Shown here piece after piece: positions 43,827 through 52,639 of a stretch of DNA of 64,000 nt (its first letter is position 1; every line of letters starts with the position of its first letter). Position numbers and translations under genes: made by a program. The DNA is from JAUVXJ01 sp034411995 (GTDB lineage Bacteria; Chloroflexota; Anaerolineae; UBA7937; B3-Chlor). Below the pieces are notes generated by a model. That model saw nothing but the letters and a program-made list of their open reading frames with translations, made no database searches and was not told the origin of the DNA. The DNA lies in the NCBI GenBank assembly GCA_034411995.1, contig DAOUME010000026.1, forward strand, positions 310,001 through 374,000, in the 5' to 3' direction.

Positions 43827-44768
43827 CTATTCATATCGAATTCTTGGGTCGAGGTAACTGTACAGAATGTCGACGGCGGTGTTGATGAAAACGAAGACAG
43901 TTGCCATCACCAACACGCACCCTTGAACCATGGGATAATCCCGGTTCCAGATGCCCCACACGAGCAAACGACCCATCCCAGGCCAGGCAAAAACAGACTC
44001 GACAATTATCGTCCCGCTGAGAAGATTGCCGAACTGAATACCCACCAGGGTGACGACCGGTATTAGAGCATTCTTCAACGCGTGCCCGAACAGAGTGGCC
44101 ATCTCCGAAAGCCCCTTGGCCCTCGCGGTGGTTATGTATTCCTGCCGAATGACCTCGAGCATCGCGGAACGAGTAATGCGCATGACATATGCAGTCGCCG
44201 TAAGACCCAGAGTCGAAGCAGGCAAGATGATCGACTGGATACCTCCGAGCGTCCAAATGGGGCCGCTCCGGCCCGACGCGGGGAACCAACCTAGACGGAG
44301 GCTGAACAGCAAGAGCAGTAAGAGCCCCAGCCAGAACTCCGGAATACAGAGCCCGAGTAGACCGCCCACGGAGGCAATAGTGTCGAAGACGGAGTATGGT
44401 TTGACGGCTGATGCTATCCCCGCAGACATGCCTGCAACGATCGCTATCAACATGCTAACCAGGCTTAGCTCAACGGTCTTGGGAAAACGGTCAAGTATCT
44501 GAGGGAGCACGGGTTGATTGTTCTTGTACGACCGGCCAAGGTCGCCACGCAAAGCACCGCCCAAGAATCGCCAGTATTGCTCTGGGAGCGGATCATTGAG
44601 GCCCATTGACTCTCGCACCAGCGCAAGATCCTCCTCGCTCGCATCGGGCCCAGCCAGTACCTCGGCTGGGTCCCCGGGAGTAACGTGAAGAATGAGAAAG
44701 ACCAGAACGGATACGCCTACTAACGTCGGGAGGATGAATAGCATCCGTCCGGTGACATACCGTGTCAT
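43827..44768 (-). CDS. dppB: Peptide ABC transporter permease, DppB type
   Basis: 313 residues. DppB pattern: MTRYVTGRMLFILPTLVGVS, FLILHVTPGDPAEVLAGPDA, DLGRSYKNNQPVLPQI, EAA loop YITTARAKGLSEMATLFGHA, and SVFAWPGMGRLLVWGIWNRD, ending YSYLDPRIRYE. Forms the channel with DppC for di- or oligopeptides delivered by the lipoprotein at 47220. The 5' gap to the S9 gene holds a 9-bp inverted repeat. Confidence 0.92.
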   Translation of the reverse strand: MTRYVTGRMLFILPTLVGVSVLVFLILHVTPGDPAEVLAGPDASEEDLALVRESMGLNDPLPEQYWRFLGGALRGDLGRSYKNNQPVLPQILDRFPKTVELSLVSMLIAIVAGMSAGIASAVKPYSVFDTIASVGGLLGLCIPEFWLGLLLLLLFSLRLGWFPASGRSGPIWTLGGIQSIILPASTLGLTATAYVMRITRSAMLEVIRQEYITTARAKGLSEMATLFGHALKNALIPVVTLVGIQFGNLLSGTIIVESVFAWPGMGRLLVWGIWNRDYPMVQGCVLVMATVFVFINTAVDILYSYLDPRIRYE

Positions 44769-44904
44769 GTCGAGTCTTCGCGCCTCTGCCTACCTGGCTA
44801 TGGCTCGCCTGTCACAATACCCTGAGAGCTGTGCGCTTCATCATGGTCATTTCTGTGCAGGCAGTGTGGTTGGCTTGTCCGCACGAAACCGGATTGGCGC
44901 ATCC

Positions 44905-44964
44905 GTCAACCACGTCTGCCAGATTACAGTCCTGTGGATGCCTGCAGTTCCAATAGTGGTTGAC
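44905..44964. repeat. 9-bp inverted repeat upstream of dppB
   Basis: GTCAACCAC (44905-44913) and GTGGTTGAC (44956-44964), 42 bp apart. A second hairpin, GGCCGCC-aacacat-GGCGGCC, lies at about 45012-45033. They sit in the 44769-45100 gap between the S9 peptidase and dppB and could be an operator or processing site; otherwise the gap is empty. Confidence 0.45.
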
Positions 44965-45100
44965 GTGCCGCAGTACCGTACCGGCAATGTTGCGCCACGG
45001 TGAAGGGTCACGGCCGCCAACACATGGCGGCCTCGCACCATCGGTGCCTAGACCAGCACGCACGACGAGCGGAGCCAGCACCCACCTACCTGGAAGTGCT

Positions 45101-46981
45101 TCACAGGTGCCTAGCCAGGAAGCCCTCGATACGTTCGGCCGCGTCTATGACGTGCTCGGCTTTCAGGAACCCGTGGCCCTCCCCCTCGTAGACCTCGTAC
45201 TCGTGCACCTTGCCCGCCCGGTCCAGGGCCGACACCATCTCCTCCGATTGGCGGGGAGTCACCCCATCATCAGCTGCGCCTTGCAGGATGAGGAGAGGGG
45301 CTCGAATGTCCTGGACGAAATTGACCGGCGAACGGTCCTCGTAGAGGGCGCGGTTCTCAAGTGGCAAGCCCAGATACCGCCACGTTAGGTTACGAGCTCC
45401 GGTAGTCTCATCCCAGAAACTTAGCCAATTGCTAGGCCCGAATTGGCAGATGCCCACCTTGAAGAGATCAGGCAGCTTGGCGACGCCGATCAAGGCAGCA
45501 AATCCACCATAGCTGCGGCCCCAGATGGCGATCCGATCCCCGTGAACGTAGTCTAGGTTCTTCAAATAAGCTACAGCATGAGCCCAATCCTCCATGTCAC
45601 CACCGGCGAAGTCTTTGATGTTGGCATCCATGAACGCGCGTCCATAGCCTGTGCTGCCGCGACAGTTGGGTGCCAGAGTGACATATCCCTTGGTCGCCAG
45701 GTAATGCAGGAAAGGATCCCACTCGTTGGCATGTAGGCCATTGGGGCCGCCATGGATCAACAGTAGAGCGGGATACTTAGCACCTTCTTTCACCTGAACC
45801 GGCCTGTAGAGCAACCCCTCTATGGTGAACCCGTCGGTGCTGTCGAAACGCACCGACTCGGGCTCCACTAACGCTGCTCCCTTCAGATTTCCCATCATGG
45901 TGAAGGTGAGTTGTCGCGGCTCTCTCTGGGACGCAGAAGCGACCCACAACTCTCGACTGTGCACAGGACTGGAGCCGCTAAAGAGGACCATCTTGCCATC
46001 AGGTGACCAACTGGGCCACACGCTGACACCATCCCCGGAACTCAGCTTGGCAGCATCGCCTCCCGACACCGGCATGACCATGATATCAACATTCGCGCCA
46101 CGGGTGGATTCATAAGCCAGCCAGTCCCCGTCGGGAGAGAGGGCGAAATCACCCTTGTCCTGTCCCGTGGCTTCGGTGATTTGGCTGGCTTCTTGACCAT
46201 CGAGCGACACGGACCACACCTCGTCGTATCCGCTGCGATCCGAGAGGAAAAAAACCCGATCTCCGGACGGAGACCAACGTGGAAAGCGGTCGCGTACGAG
46301 TTCCCCAGAGGTCAACTCAACCACGCTACCGCTCGATGCAGCGACGAAACAGATGTCCTTACAAAACCAATCAAGATCACTGCGTTGCGAAGAGAAGACA
46401 ATGTACTTCCCATCGGGCGACCACCTGGGTTCCACGTTGTCAAAGCGGTCGTGGGTGAGTTGTAGGGGCGTCCCACCTTGTGCGGCCACGATCCAGATGT
46501 CGTTAATGCCCTCACGGGCGGGAGGCCTCTGGGAGACAAAGGCGATCCGCCGCCCGTCAGGCGACCAACGAGGGCACCAATCGGAGCCAGGGTGACGAGT
46601 GAGTCGACGAGGCTCCCCCCCATCCGAGCGCACCACCCACAAAGCCGCCGCTTTCTCTCCGCCACTCCGAGCGGTGAAGGCAACGTATTCGCCATCCGGC
46701 GACCACTCGGGGCTGACCGTGAAGTGCCGGTCCACAATGCAACGATGCATGTCGACGGCCAGGGGAGGAGCAGTAAGCTGCAGAGGCCAACCGCCCGCAG
46801 CCGGCATCACCCACAGCTGAAGGGACTCTTCTCTCGCCCAGAAGAAAGCGATCTTGCTGCCATCGGGAGACCAACTACCCGGGCCTGGCGCCCTCATCAT
46901 TCCTTCTGGGGCGGTGAGCGACGGACTCTGGAGGAGAGCCCCCTTCAGGCCGGAGCCGAGTTGAGCATATACCCTGGTCAC
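45101..46981 (-). CDS. S9-family prolyl oligopeptidase-type peptidase
   Basis: 626 residues, GTG 46981 with AGGGAG. Residues ~30-380 are a WD40/TolB-like propeller with repeated PRWSPDG/EPRWSPDGKYIVFSSQ units. The alpha/beta-hydrolase half has PALLLIHGGPNG, nucleophile Ser in AIWGRSYGGFAALIG (~500), Asp in GAADDGVTPRQSEEM and His in EGEGHGFLKAEH. No signal peptide, so it is cytoplasmic and likely trims imported peptides of the acylaminoacyl- or prolyl-peptidase kind. It lies between the binding protein and the permeases. Confidence 0.92.
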   Translation of the reverse strand: MTRVYAQLGSGLKGALLQSPSLTAPEGMMRAPGPGSWSPDGSKIAFFWAREESLQLWVMPAAGGWPLQLTAPPLAVDMHRCIVDRHFTVSPEWSPDGEYVAFTARSGGEKAAALWVVRSDGGEPRRLTRHPGSDWCPRWSPDGRRIAFVSQRPPAREGINDIWIVAAQGGTPLQLTHDRFDNVEPRWSPDGKYIVFSSQRSDLDWFCKDICFVAASSGSVVELTSGELVRDRFPRWSPSGDRVFFLSDRSGYDEVWSVSLDGQEASQITEATGQDKGDFALSPDGDWLAYESTRGANVDIMVMPVSGGDAAKLSSGDGVSVWPSWSPDGKMVLFSGSSPVHSRELWVASASQREPRQLTFTMMGNLKGAALVEPESVRFDSTDGFTIEGLLYRPVQVKEGAKYPALLLIHGGPNGLHANEWDPFLHYLATKGYVTLAPNCRGSTGYGRAFMDANIKDFAGGDMEDWAHAVAYLKNLDYVHGDRIAIWGRSYGGFAALIGVAKLPDLFKVGICQFGPSNWLSFWDETTGARNLTWRYLGLPLENRALYEDRSPVNFVQDIRAPLLILQGAADDGVTPRQSEEMVSALDRAGKVHEYEVYEGEGHGFLKAEHVIDAAERIEGFLARHL

Positions 46982-47158
46982 AGTCTTCTCCCTCCATCAA
47001 GGTAGATCATACACAATCCGCCAGTGATAGGCGCGAGAACATCATCTCACAACCAACCCACTCGCATTGTGCTACTCCACCCGTTTCCACCGCACTGGGC
47101 GCCCGGGCCAACGCGAAGCCTCTAGAACCAGATGCGCGAACCAGACTATCGCGACAGG

Positions 47159-47199
47159 GCGGCCTGGGTTCCTGGGATCTCCACCAGGTCCCAGGCCGC
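47159..47199 (-). terminator. Hairpin between binding protein and S9 peptidase genes
   Basis: Outer arms GCGGCCTGGG (47159-47168) and CCCAGGCCGC (47190-47199), inner CCTGG/CCAGG pairing. No T-run; it lies 20 bp after the binding-protein stop. Such structures often stabilise the upstream message or partly stop transcription, so the binding protein outnumbers the downstream genes. Confidence 0.6.
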
Positions 47200-47219
47200 G
47201 GTCTCAATTGGGTGACGGA

Positions 47220-48902
47220 TCACTCCCCGATGTACGCCGTCGCGAGCAAGCCCATATAGGTGCCCGGGTGAAAAGTGAAGTCTTTGACCTCGTCGCGAAT
47301 CGCCATGAACATGTAGGTGTTCCCAATGTAAATGCCAGCGTAGCCATCTATGGCCATCTGCTGAGCCTCGGAATAGAGCCTGGCCTGCTCTTCGGGATCT
47401 ATGGTTGACGCGGCCTCGAGCATTATCGCATCGAAATCCTCGTTGCAGTAGTCGCTGTCATTTAGCAGCGCGCCGCATCTCAGTCCAAGGTCCAGGGTAG
47501 TCAACGCAGGATCGGGAGGTCTAGGTCCTACCTGCATCCAACAGATGTCGTAGTCGCGGTCGCGACGCACAGGCGAGAAGGTGCTCCAATCCATAAGTTC
47601 CATCCTGACGTCTAGGCCCAACTCTGTTAGATACCGCTGAACCACTTCTCCGATCTCCTTGTCCTTGCTCGTAACGACCTCGGTCCAGATCATGTGCACT
47701 GTAAAGGGCTGGCCGTCCTTTTGTAGTATCCCATCGGGACCCGGTTCCCAGCCCAGCTCCGCAAGGATCCTCTTGGCCTCCTCCGGGTCGTACTTAGGTA
47801 TCTCCAGCGTAGGGTCGTGAGTGGACACGCTGACTGGCACGGGACCTTCAGCCCGATCCATCAGGCCGGCGGCAACGGTTTCGACAATGGTGTCCACATC
47901 GACAGCCAATGTGACAGCCTTTCTCACCCTGACGTCGTCGAAGGGCGCCCTCTGGGTGTTGAACCAGAGACCGTAGGTGGCGTTTTGCACGCCGCTTTCC
48001 ACCCTTATCTCTGGGTTCTCCTCCAGCTCCTGCAGGTGTTCAAATGGGAAATTCCAGGATATGTGAAGCGTGCCTTCCTCCAACTCGATCAACTGAGTTT
48101 GTGTGTCAGGAACGACCTTGTAGATGATCCTGTCCAGGTTCGGCGGACCACCCCAGTATTCCTCGTTCCGCTCCAGCACGATCTGCTCGTCTGGGACCCA
48201 TTCCACGAATCTGAAAGGCCCAGTGCCCACTGGGTGCAACGCTAGGTCCTCCCCATACTTTTCCGCCGCGGCAGGGCTCATCATCACCGCCCTCATGTCA
48301 GATACCAACTGGGCAATGAAGTGAGAGTTGACGTAGTTGAGGTGAAAGCGGACTGTATGGTCATCAACGACCTCCACGTCCTTGATCCCCGCCTGATACT
48401 GGGCTGCCACCAGAGAGTGATCGGGATTCATGAGCCTATCCTCATACGTGAACCTGACCGCCTCGGCATCGAAGGGTGTCCCGTCGTGGAACTTCACGCC
48501 TTCTCTGAGGTGGAAAGTCCAACTCAGAAGATCCTCGGAGGACTCCCAGGACTCCGCCAACTGGGGTCGCTGAGAGCCATCGGCCTGGACGACGACCAGA
48601 CGCTCGAACATCTCGTTGATGGGGTAGTAGCTGGTCAGGCCACCGGACTTGGGTGGATTTCCAAGTTCGTAGGCATCGGAGATCTGGCCGAAGACCAGGG
48701 TGCCGCCCTTCTTGGGTTCAGGTGGTGATGTCGGAGTTGCTTCAGCGGACGGTGCCGTTGCACTCGGTTGAGCCGATGGTTGTGTTGGTGTCGCCTCCGC
48801 CGCTGGCGGCGCGGCCGGGCCGCAGGCCACCATGCCCAGAACCAATGCCACAATTGTCACCGCCCAGACGGCAAGCTTCCCTCGTTTTTCCTTTCGAAGC
48901 AT
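47220..48902 (-). CDS. Peptide-binding lipoprotein of ABC transporter (SBP family 5)
   Basis: 560 residues, ATG 48902 with AGAGGAA. Lipobox LGMVACGP (Cys ~27), then a Thr/Pro/Ala linker. Family-5 motifs: GGTLVFGQISDAYELGNPP, QLAESWESSEDLLSWTFHLR, GVKFHDGTPFDAEAVRFTYE, HPVGTGPFRFVEW, and VRKAVTLAVDVDTIVE. It captures peptides or similar solutes outside the membrane and hands them to DppB/DppC. It is the highest-level component of the region's import system. Confidence 0.93.
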   Translation of the reverse strand: MLRKEKRGKLAVWAVTIVALVLGMVACGPAAPPAAEATPTQPSAQPSATAPSAEATPTSPPEPKKGGTLVFGQISDAYELGNPPKSGGLTSYYPINEMFERLVVVQADGSQRPQLAESWESSEDLLSWTFHLREGVKFHDGTPFDAEAVRFTYEDRLMNPDHSLVAAQYQAGIKDVEVVDDHTVRFHLNYVNSHFIAQLVSDMRAVMMSPAAAEKYGEDLALHPVGTGPFRFVEWVPDEQIVLERNEEYWGGPPNLDRIIYKVVPDTQTQLIELEEGTLHISWNFPFEHLQELEENPEIRVESGVQNATYGLWFNTQRAPFDDVRVRKAVTLAVDVDTIVETVAAGLMDRAEGPVPVSVSTHDPTLEIPKYDPEEAKRILAELGWEPGPDGILQKDGQPFTVHMIWTEVVTSKDKEIGEVVQRYLTELGLDVRMELMDWSTFSPVRRDRDYDICWMQVGPRPPDPALTTLDLGLRCGALLNDSDYCNEDFDAIMLEAASTIDPEEQARLYSEAQQMAIDGYAGIYIGNTYMFMAIRDEVKDFTFHPGTYMGLLATAYIGE

Positions 48903-49014
48903 TTCCTCTTTCTCCTTCTTCAGTCACTCAACAGAAGCTCACATGCAGCCTTCACTCCAGTTGCGCCGAATCACACCACCTCCTTTCCGCGCTGCTCAGC
49001 GCGACAAACCCAGA

Positions 49015-50190
49015 CTACCTGATGACATATATCTCGCTGGTGTCCGTGTAGTTCGAAAGGATCTCCGGCTCGTCTTCGGTGATTAATACCATGTCCTCAT
49101 AGTGCAGCCGCTGATCGGGCGCATAGTGAGTAGGCTCCACGGTCAACACCATGCCCGGCTGAAGCTTCTCCTCGCAGGAGGCGTCCAGGATCGGTTCTTC
49201 GTGAACGGCTGTGCCTATGCCGTGGCCGATAAGACGGGGCTCGACGTTGATGCCCTCCTGGTGGTAGAGTTCTCGAGACAAGTTGTAGATCTGACGGGCC
49301 TCGACTCCTGGTCGCATGCCCTCTATCAGCCGGTGCTGAATGTTCGCTAGTTTCGCATAGTTCTCAACGGTCTCCGGCGTCGGATTCCCCACTACCGCCA
49401 TGCGGGAGACGTCGGACCAGTATCCCCTCAGCCTCCCTTTGGCATCGGAGTGGATGACCTCTCCTTCGGCGATCCTCTTGTCACGGCTGGCCCAACGGTG
49501 CCCCAGGGCGCTAAACCTTCCCGACCCGAAGTTGAAGACCATGGGCTCAGCCCCGGACCTGATGACATTGGCCACGATATCGGCGGCGACGTCGGATTCT
49601 GTGTCTCCCGATTGGGCGCTCTCGTAGGCTATCTGCACTGCCCTAGCCGTCAACCAGGCCACTTCACGCATGACCTCGATTTCGCCAGGCGTCTTGACCA
49701 TTCGCGCCTCGGTGAAAACGAATTCGCAGCTCTCCAATTGGGCTTCGGGCAGCATCTCAGTGAGTTGCTGTAGATACAGCGCTGGGAGGTAACCTTTCTC
49801 GACGCCGAGGACTCCCCGCGCCAATCCTTTTTCCCTCACCGTGTCAGCCAACACGGTCAGAGTAGACTCAGCGAATGTGAAACTGCGGACGTCTTCAATC
49901 CAGGATGTTTCCCTCGCCAGTTCCTCCTCCTGAGCCCAGACGATGAAGACCGCCTCTTCGCCCTTGGGCACCAGGGAGACGGCCAACTTATCCCTCTTTT
50001 CGTTGAAATGGAAGAGTTCCGACAACACCAAATGACAACCCGAGGTGTAGACCAAGTTCTCTGGCGACACAGCGATCAGCGCATCGAACTTAGTGCCCTC
50101 CAATACCTGCCGCATCCGGCCTAGAGTTGTCCACGCTTCGCCAGAGCAACCGGAGCACGGTACCTGCTCTCTCAGCTGGCTCGCACTCAT
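49015..50190 (-). CDS. M24-family metallopeptidase (Xaa-Pro dipeptidase/creatinase type)
   Basis: 391 residues, ATG 50190 with AGGAGA. Creatinase N-terminal domain (1-170), then the pita-bread domain with metal ligands in order: Asp in GEVIHSDAKGRLRGYWSDVSR (two Asp), His in RLIGHGIGTAVHEEP, Glu in LTVEPTHYA and Glu in LHYEDMVLI. Cytoplasmic. Paralogue of the next gene, 20 bp away; the N-terminal MSPENVVYTTGCHL/VSPENLVYTSGCHL block is shared. Typical substrates are Xaa-Pro dipeptides. Confidence 0.9.
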   Translation of the reverse strand: MSASQLREQVPCSGCSGEAWTTLGRMRQVLEGTKFDALIAVSPENLVYTSGCHLVLSELFHFNEKRDKLAVSLVPKGEEAVFIVWAQEEELARETSWIEDVRSFTFAESTLTVLADTVREKGLARGVLGVEKGYLPALYLQQLTEMLPEAQLESCEFVFTEARMVKTPGEIEVMREVAWLTARAVQIAYESAQSGDTESDVAADIVANVIRSGAEPMVFNFGSGRFSALGHRWASRDKRIAEGEVIHSDAKGRLRGYWSDVSRMAVVGNPTPETVENYAKLANIQHRLIEGMRPGVEARQIYNLSRELYHQEGINVEPRLIGHGIGTAVHEEPILDASCEEKLQPGMVLTVEPTHYAPDQRLHYEDMVLITEDEPEILSNYTDTSEIYVIR

Positions 50191-50210
50191 CGTAGGTCTC
50201 CTTTCTCATG

Positions 50211-51317
50211 CTAATCTATCGCATACATGGCACTGACGTCGGCATGGTCCGACAGTTTCCTCGCTCCGTCCCTTGTCACCAGGATCATATCTTCAACATG
50301 CAGCTTTGTCTGGCTAACGTTGCACAGGGGTTCTAATGTCAGTATCATCCCCGGTTCCAGTATCTCCTCGGCGGTGGCTCCTATGTGAGGTTCCTCGTGG
50401 ATGCGCGTCCCAATGCTATGGCCGATATAAGGCAGCGTAAGCTCCAGACCTCGCCTTCGAAACGCCACCAGAGCGGTCTTGTAGATGTCGGACAAAGGTA
50501 GACCCGGCTTCATCGCCTCAATCAGCTCTCCCTCTATGCCAAGCAGATCTTCATAGGCCTGAGCATGTTCTGGACTCGCCTTTCGTACCACGGCCATGCG
50601 GGAGACATCGGCCCAGTAGCCACTAAACCTCCCCTTGGCATCCGCATGTATCAGGTCCCCATCTTCAATGCGCTTCAGGCTGGCGAAGCGATGACCTCGC
50701 CTACAGTTCGCTCCGGAGGAAAACTCAAACACCAAGGGCTCGGCGCCATCCTTCACCAGATTGTATATGATCCGCGCCTGAATGCTGGCCTCCGTGTCCC
50801 CAGGCTGGGCCATCTCGTAGGCCAAGCGAATGGCCTTGGCGGTCAGCACGGCGGCCCGAGACAAGATCTCGATCTCCTCTGGCGATTTCACCATCTTTGT
50901 CTGGTCGAACACTTCCTCACAGCCAGCAAAGGTGGCCTTGGGCACCTGCGCATGAAGCGCTTCGTAGAAATCCAAAACCCAGAAGCTTTTCTCGATGCCG
51001 ATCTTGCTTCCCTCTAGACCTTTTTCCCGCAGCACATCACCCAAGACTTGCATGGGTGAATCGTGCCATCCCCACGTCCGAAGATCCGAAACCCAAGTGC
51101 CATCCCTGGCGACTTCCTCCTCAAAGCCGTGAACGACAAAGGTCGGCTCCCCTTCTCGAGGGATTACACAGATGGAGGGATGATCGGCCAGCAGCTCAGC
51201 AAGGATAAGGTGACAGCCCGTCGTGTAAACGACGTTCTCCGGAGACATGGCCAGGATGGCATCCAGCCCGGCTCGCCCCATGTTCTCCTGCAACCTGACT
51301 ACATTCTCGGGCGTCAT
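50211..51317 (-). CDS. M24-family metallopeptidase (paralogue)
   Basis: 368 residues from ATG 51317; GTG 51335 adds six. Same two-domain layout as its neighbour: NVVYTTGCHLILAELL, VKSPEEIEILSRAAVLTAKA, metal ligands in HADAKGRFSGYWADVSRMA, LPYIGHSIGTRIHEEP, LTLEPLCNV and LHVEDMILV. The two enzymes probably split related dipeptide pools. First gene of the peptide-use operon behind the GntR regulator. Confidence 0.9.
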   Translation of the reverse strand: MTPENVVRLQENMGRAGLDAILAMSPENVVYTTGCHLILAELLADHPSICVIPREGEPTFVVHGFEEEVARDGTWVSDLRTWGWHDSPMQVLGDVLREKGLEGSKIGIEKSFWVLDFYEALHAQVPKATFAGCEEVFDQTKMVKSPEEIEILSRAAVLTAKAIRLAYEMAQPGDTEASIQARIIYNLVKDGAEPLVFEFSSGANCRRGHRFASLKRIEDGDLIHADAKGRFSGYWADVSRMAVVRKASPEHAQAYEDLLGIEGELIEAMKPGLPLSDIYKTALVAFRRRGLELTLPYIGHSIGTRIHEEPHIGATAEEILEPGMILTLEPLCNVSQTKLHVEDMILVTRDGARKLSDHADVSAMYAID

Positions 51318-51797
51318 AGTTCCTGACCTCGCCACGTCAAACGCAGGGCATCACAGCCCGAGAACTCGCCTCGCAGTGCGCAGTCTGCACGACCGTCCTC
51401 TGAACGAATCTTCCCGGTTGCCAGGCAACCAAGGTAAAACTGGGTCGAAGGATACTGCCCTGCGGCGTCAACGTAGCCGAAGAGCGCGGGTTCTTTTGCC
51501 CATCCCACGGCGCCGCGCCCTGCCCGCAATTTCCCACCCGAGAGGCTACGAACGTGTTGCGCGCGACGCCTCCCCTCATGCAGAGCGCTCACTCCCTGGG
51601 CACCAACTATGAACGAGTGGGCCGAGATTAACTAAGCCGACTAACCTGATGTACAGAGACCAAGCAGGTGCAAGGTTGTCGGTCGACAGCACCCACATCG
51701 TTGCTGGGTACCTATCGCACAGGCAAGGCACAATGATCATTGGACCCGCAACGCCTTTTCAGCCGCGCGCGACACTCGCGCCAGGATTCGTATCCAT
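51318..51797. other. Gene-free stretch between regulator and M24 genes
   Basis: 480 bp with no credible gene. It should contain the promoter of the M24/transport genes, but no clear -35/-10 pair stands out. Confidence 0.45.
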
Positions 51798-52460
51798 CTA
51801 GCTATGGCCAGGTCTAGGTCGTTGATGGAGCATGTGCTCGCAGTCCACGTGAACATGCCTAACCAGAATATCCCTGGCAGCTTTGCCGTCATGCTTCTTC
51901 AAGGCCTCCAACAAGCTACGGTGATCGTTCAAGACGCGGCGTAACTCACTCTGGTCGAAAACTATCCTCATACGAGCTGCGAAAAGCGGCCTCGTCACGA
52001 AGTCGGCCAGTAACGTTAGCCAACGGTTGCCTGCAGCCCCAACAACAGCTCTATGAAACTCCGTGTTCAGTCGGAGGACTTCGACACAATCCCTCTGAAG
52101 AGCGGCGCTTTCAGCTGCAGACAGGATCGCCTCCAGATCTTCCAGAGCCACATCGTCTAGACGATTCACGGCGGATTCAATCGCCAACAACTCGAGAGCC
52201 TCACGACACACGTATAGCTGTGCGATGTCGTCCTGCGTGAGATCAGCGACTTGGGTTGTGTTGCCATTCCTGTGCAGGAGTCCATCCTGCTCAAGCCTAC
52301 GCATCGCTTCTCGCACAGGTGTTGGGCTCACGCCCAGCAATTCTGCCAGACCCTTCTCAGTAACAGTCTCTCCGAGTTCCAACGTGCCGTTCAGGATCAT
52401 TTCTGACAGGGCCACATAGGCTTGTTCATAGAGAGGATCGCGGCGAAGCTTCGCTGCCAT
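51798..52460 (-). CDS. GntR/FadR-family transcription regulator
   Basis: 220 residues, ATG 52460. Residues 10-75 are a GntR winged helix (MILNGTLELGETVTEKGLAE, LLGVSPTPVREAMRRLEQDG, LLHRNGNTTQVADL). Residues ~85-215 are an FCD ligand domain with its Asp/His metal ligands (LNTEFHRAVVGAAGNRWL, DHRSLLEALKKHDG, ILVRHVHVDCEHML). Members sense carboxylic or amino acids. It lies upstream of the peptide genes it probably controls, and its own promoter carries a matching palindromic operator. Confidence 0.92.
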   Translation of the reverse strand: MAAKLRRDPLYEQAYVALSEMILNGTLELGETVTEKGLAELLGVSPTPVREAMRRLEQDGLLHRNGNTTQVADLTQDDIAQLYVCREALELLAIESAVNRLDDVALEDLEAILSAAESAALQRDCVEVLRLNTEFHRAVVGAAGNRWLTLLADFVTRPLFAARMRIVFDQSELRRVLNDHRSLLEALKKHDGKAARDILVRHVHVDCEHMLHQRPRPGHS

Positions 52461-52566
52461 CTACAGCATCACCTTCATTACACTGGGAGTGGGCCGGTTG
52501 CCCACCTCAAGAAATGCCTAGATCGGGGGATGCGCCATGTTGCGATGGTGCACGACACCGTAATGG

Positions 52567-52594
52567 TATAGACTATGGTCTATAGACTATAGAC
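52567..52594. promoter_or_regulatory. Palindromic GntR-type operator
   Basis: TATAGAC-TATG-GTCTATA (52567-52584) overlaps the perfect palindrome GTCTATAGAC (52578-52587), followed by another TATAGAC (52588-52594). It sits just downstream of the -10 box of the regulator promoter, where bound protein would block the start. Sequence type and place fit FadR-subfamily autoregulation. Confidence 0.78.
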
Positions 52595-52601
52595 TGCACC
52601 C

Positions 52602-52630
52602 AGTATAGCGGAAACTCAACGTCGTGTCAA
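52602..52630 (-). promoter_or_regulatory. Strong promoter for the GntR regulator
   Basis: Minus strand: consensus TTGACA (52630-52625), 17-bp spacer, TATACT (52607-52602). Transcription should start near 52595, at the edge of the operator. Confidence 0.82.
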
Positions 52631-52639
52631 GACTGCCCA

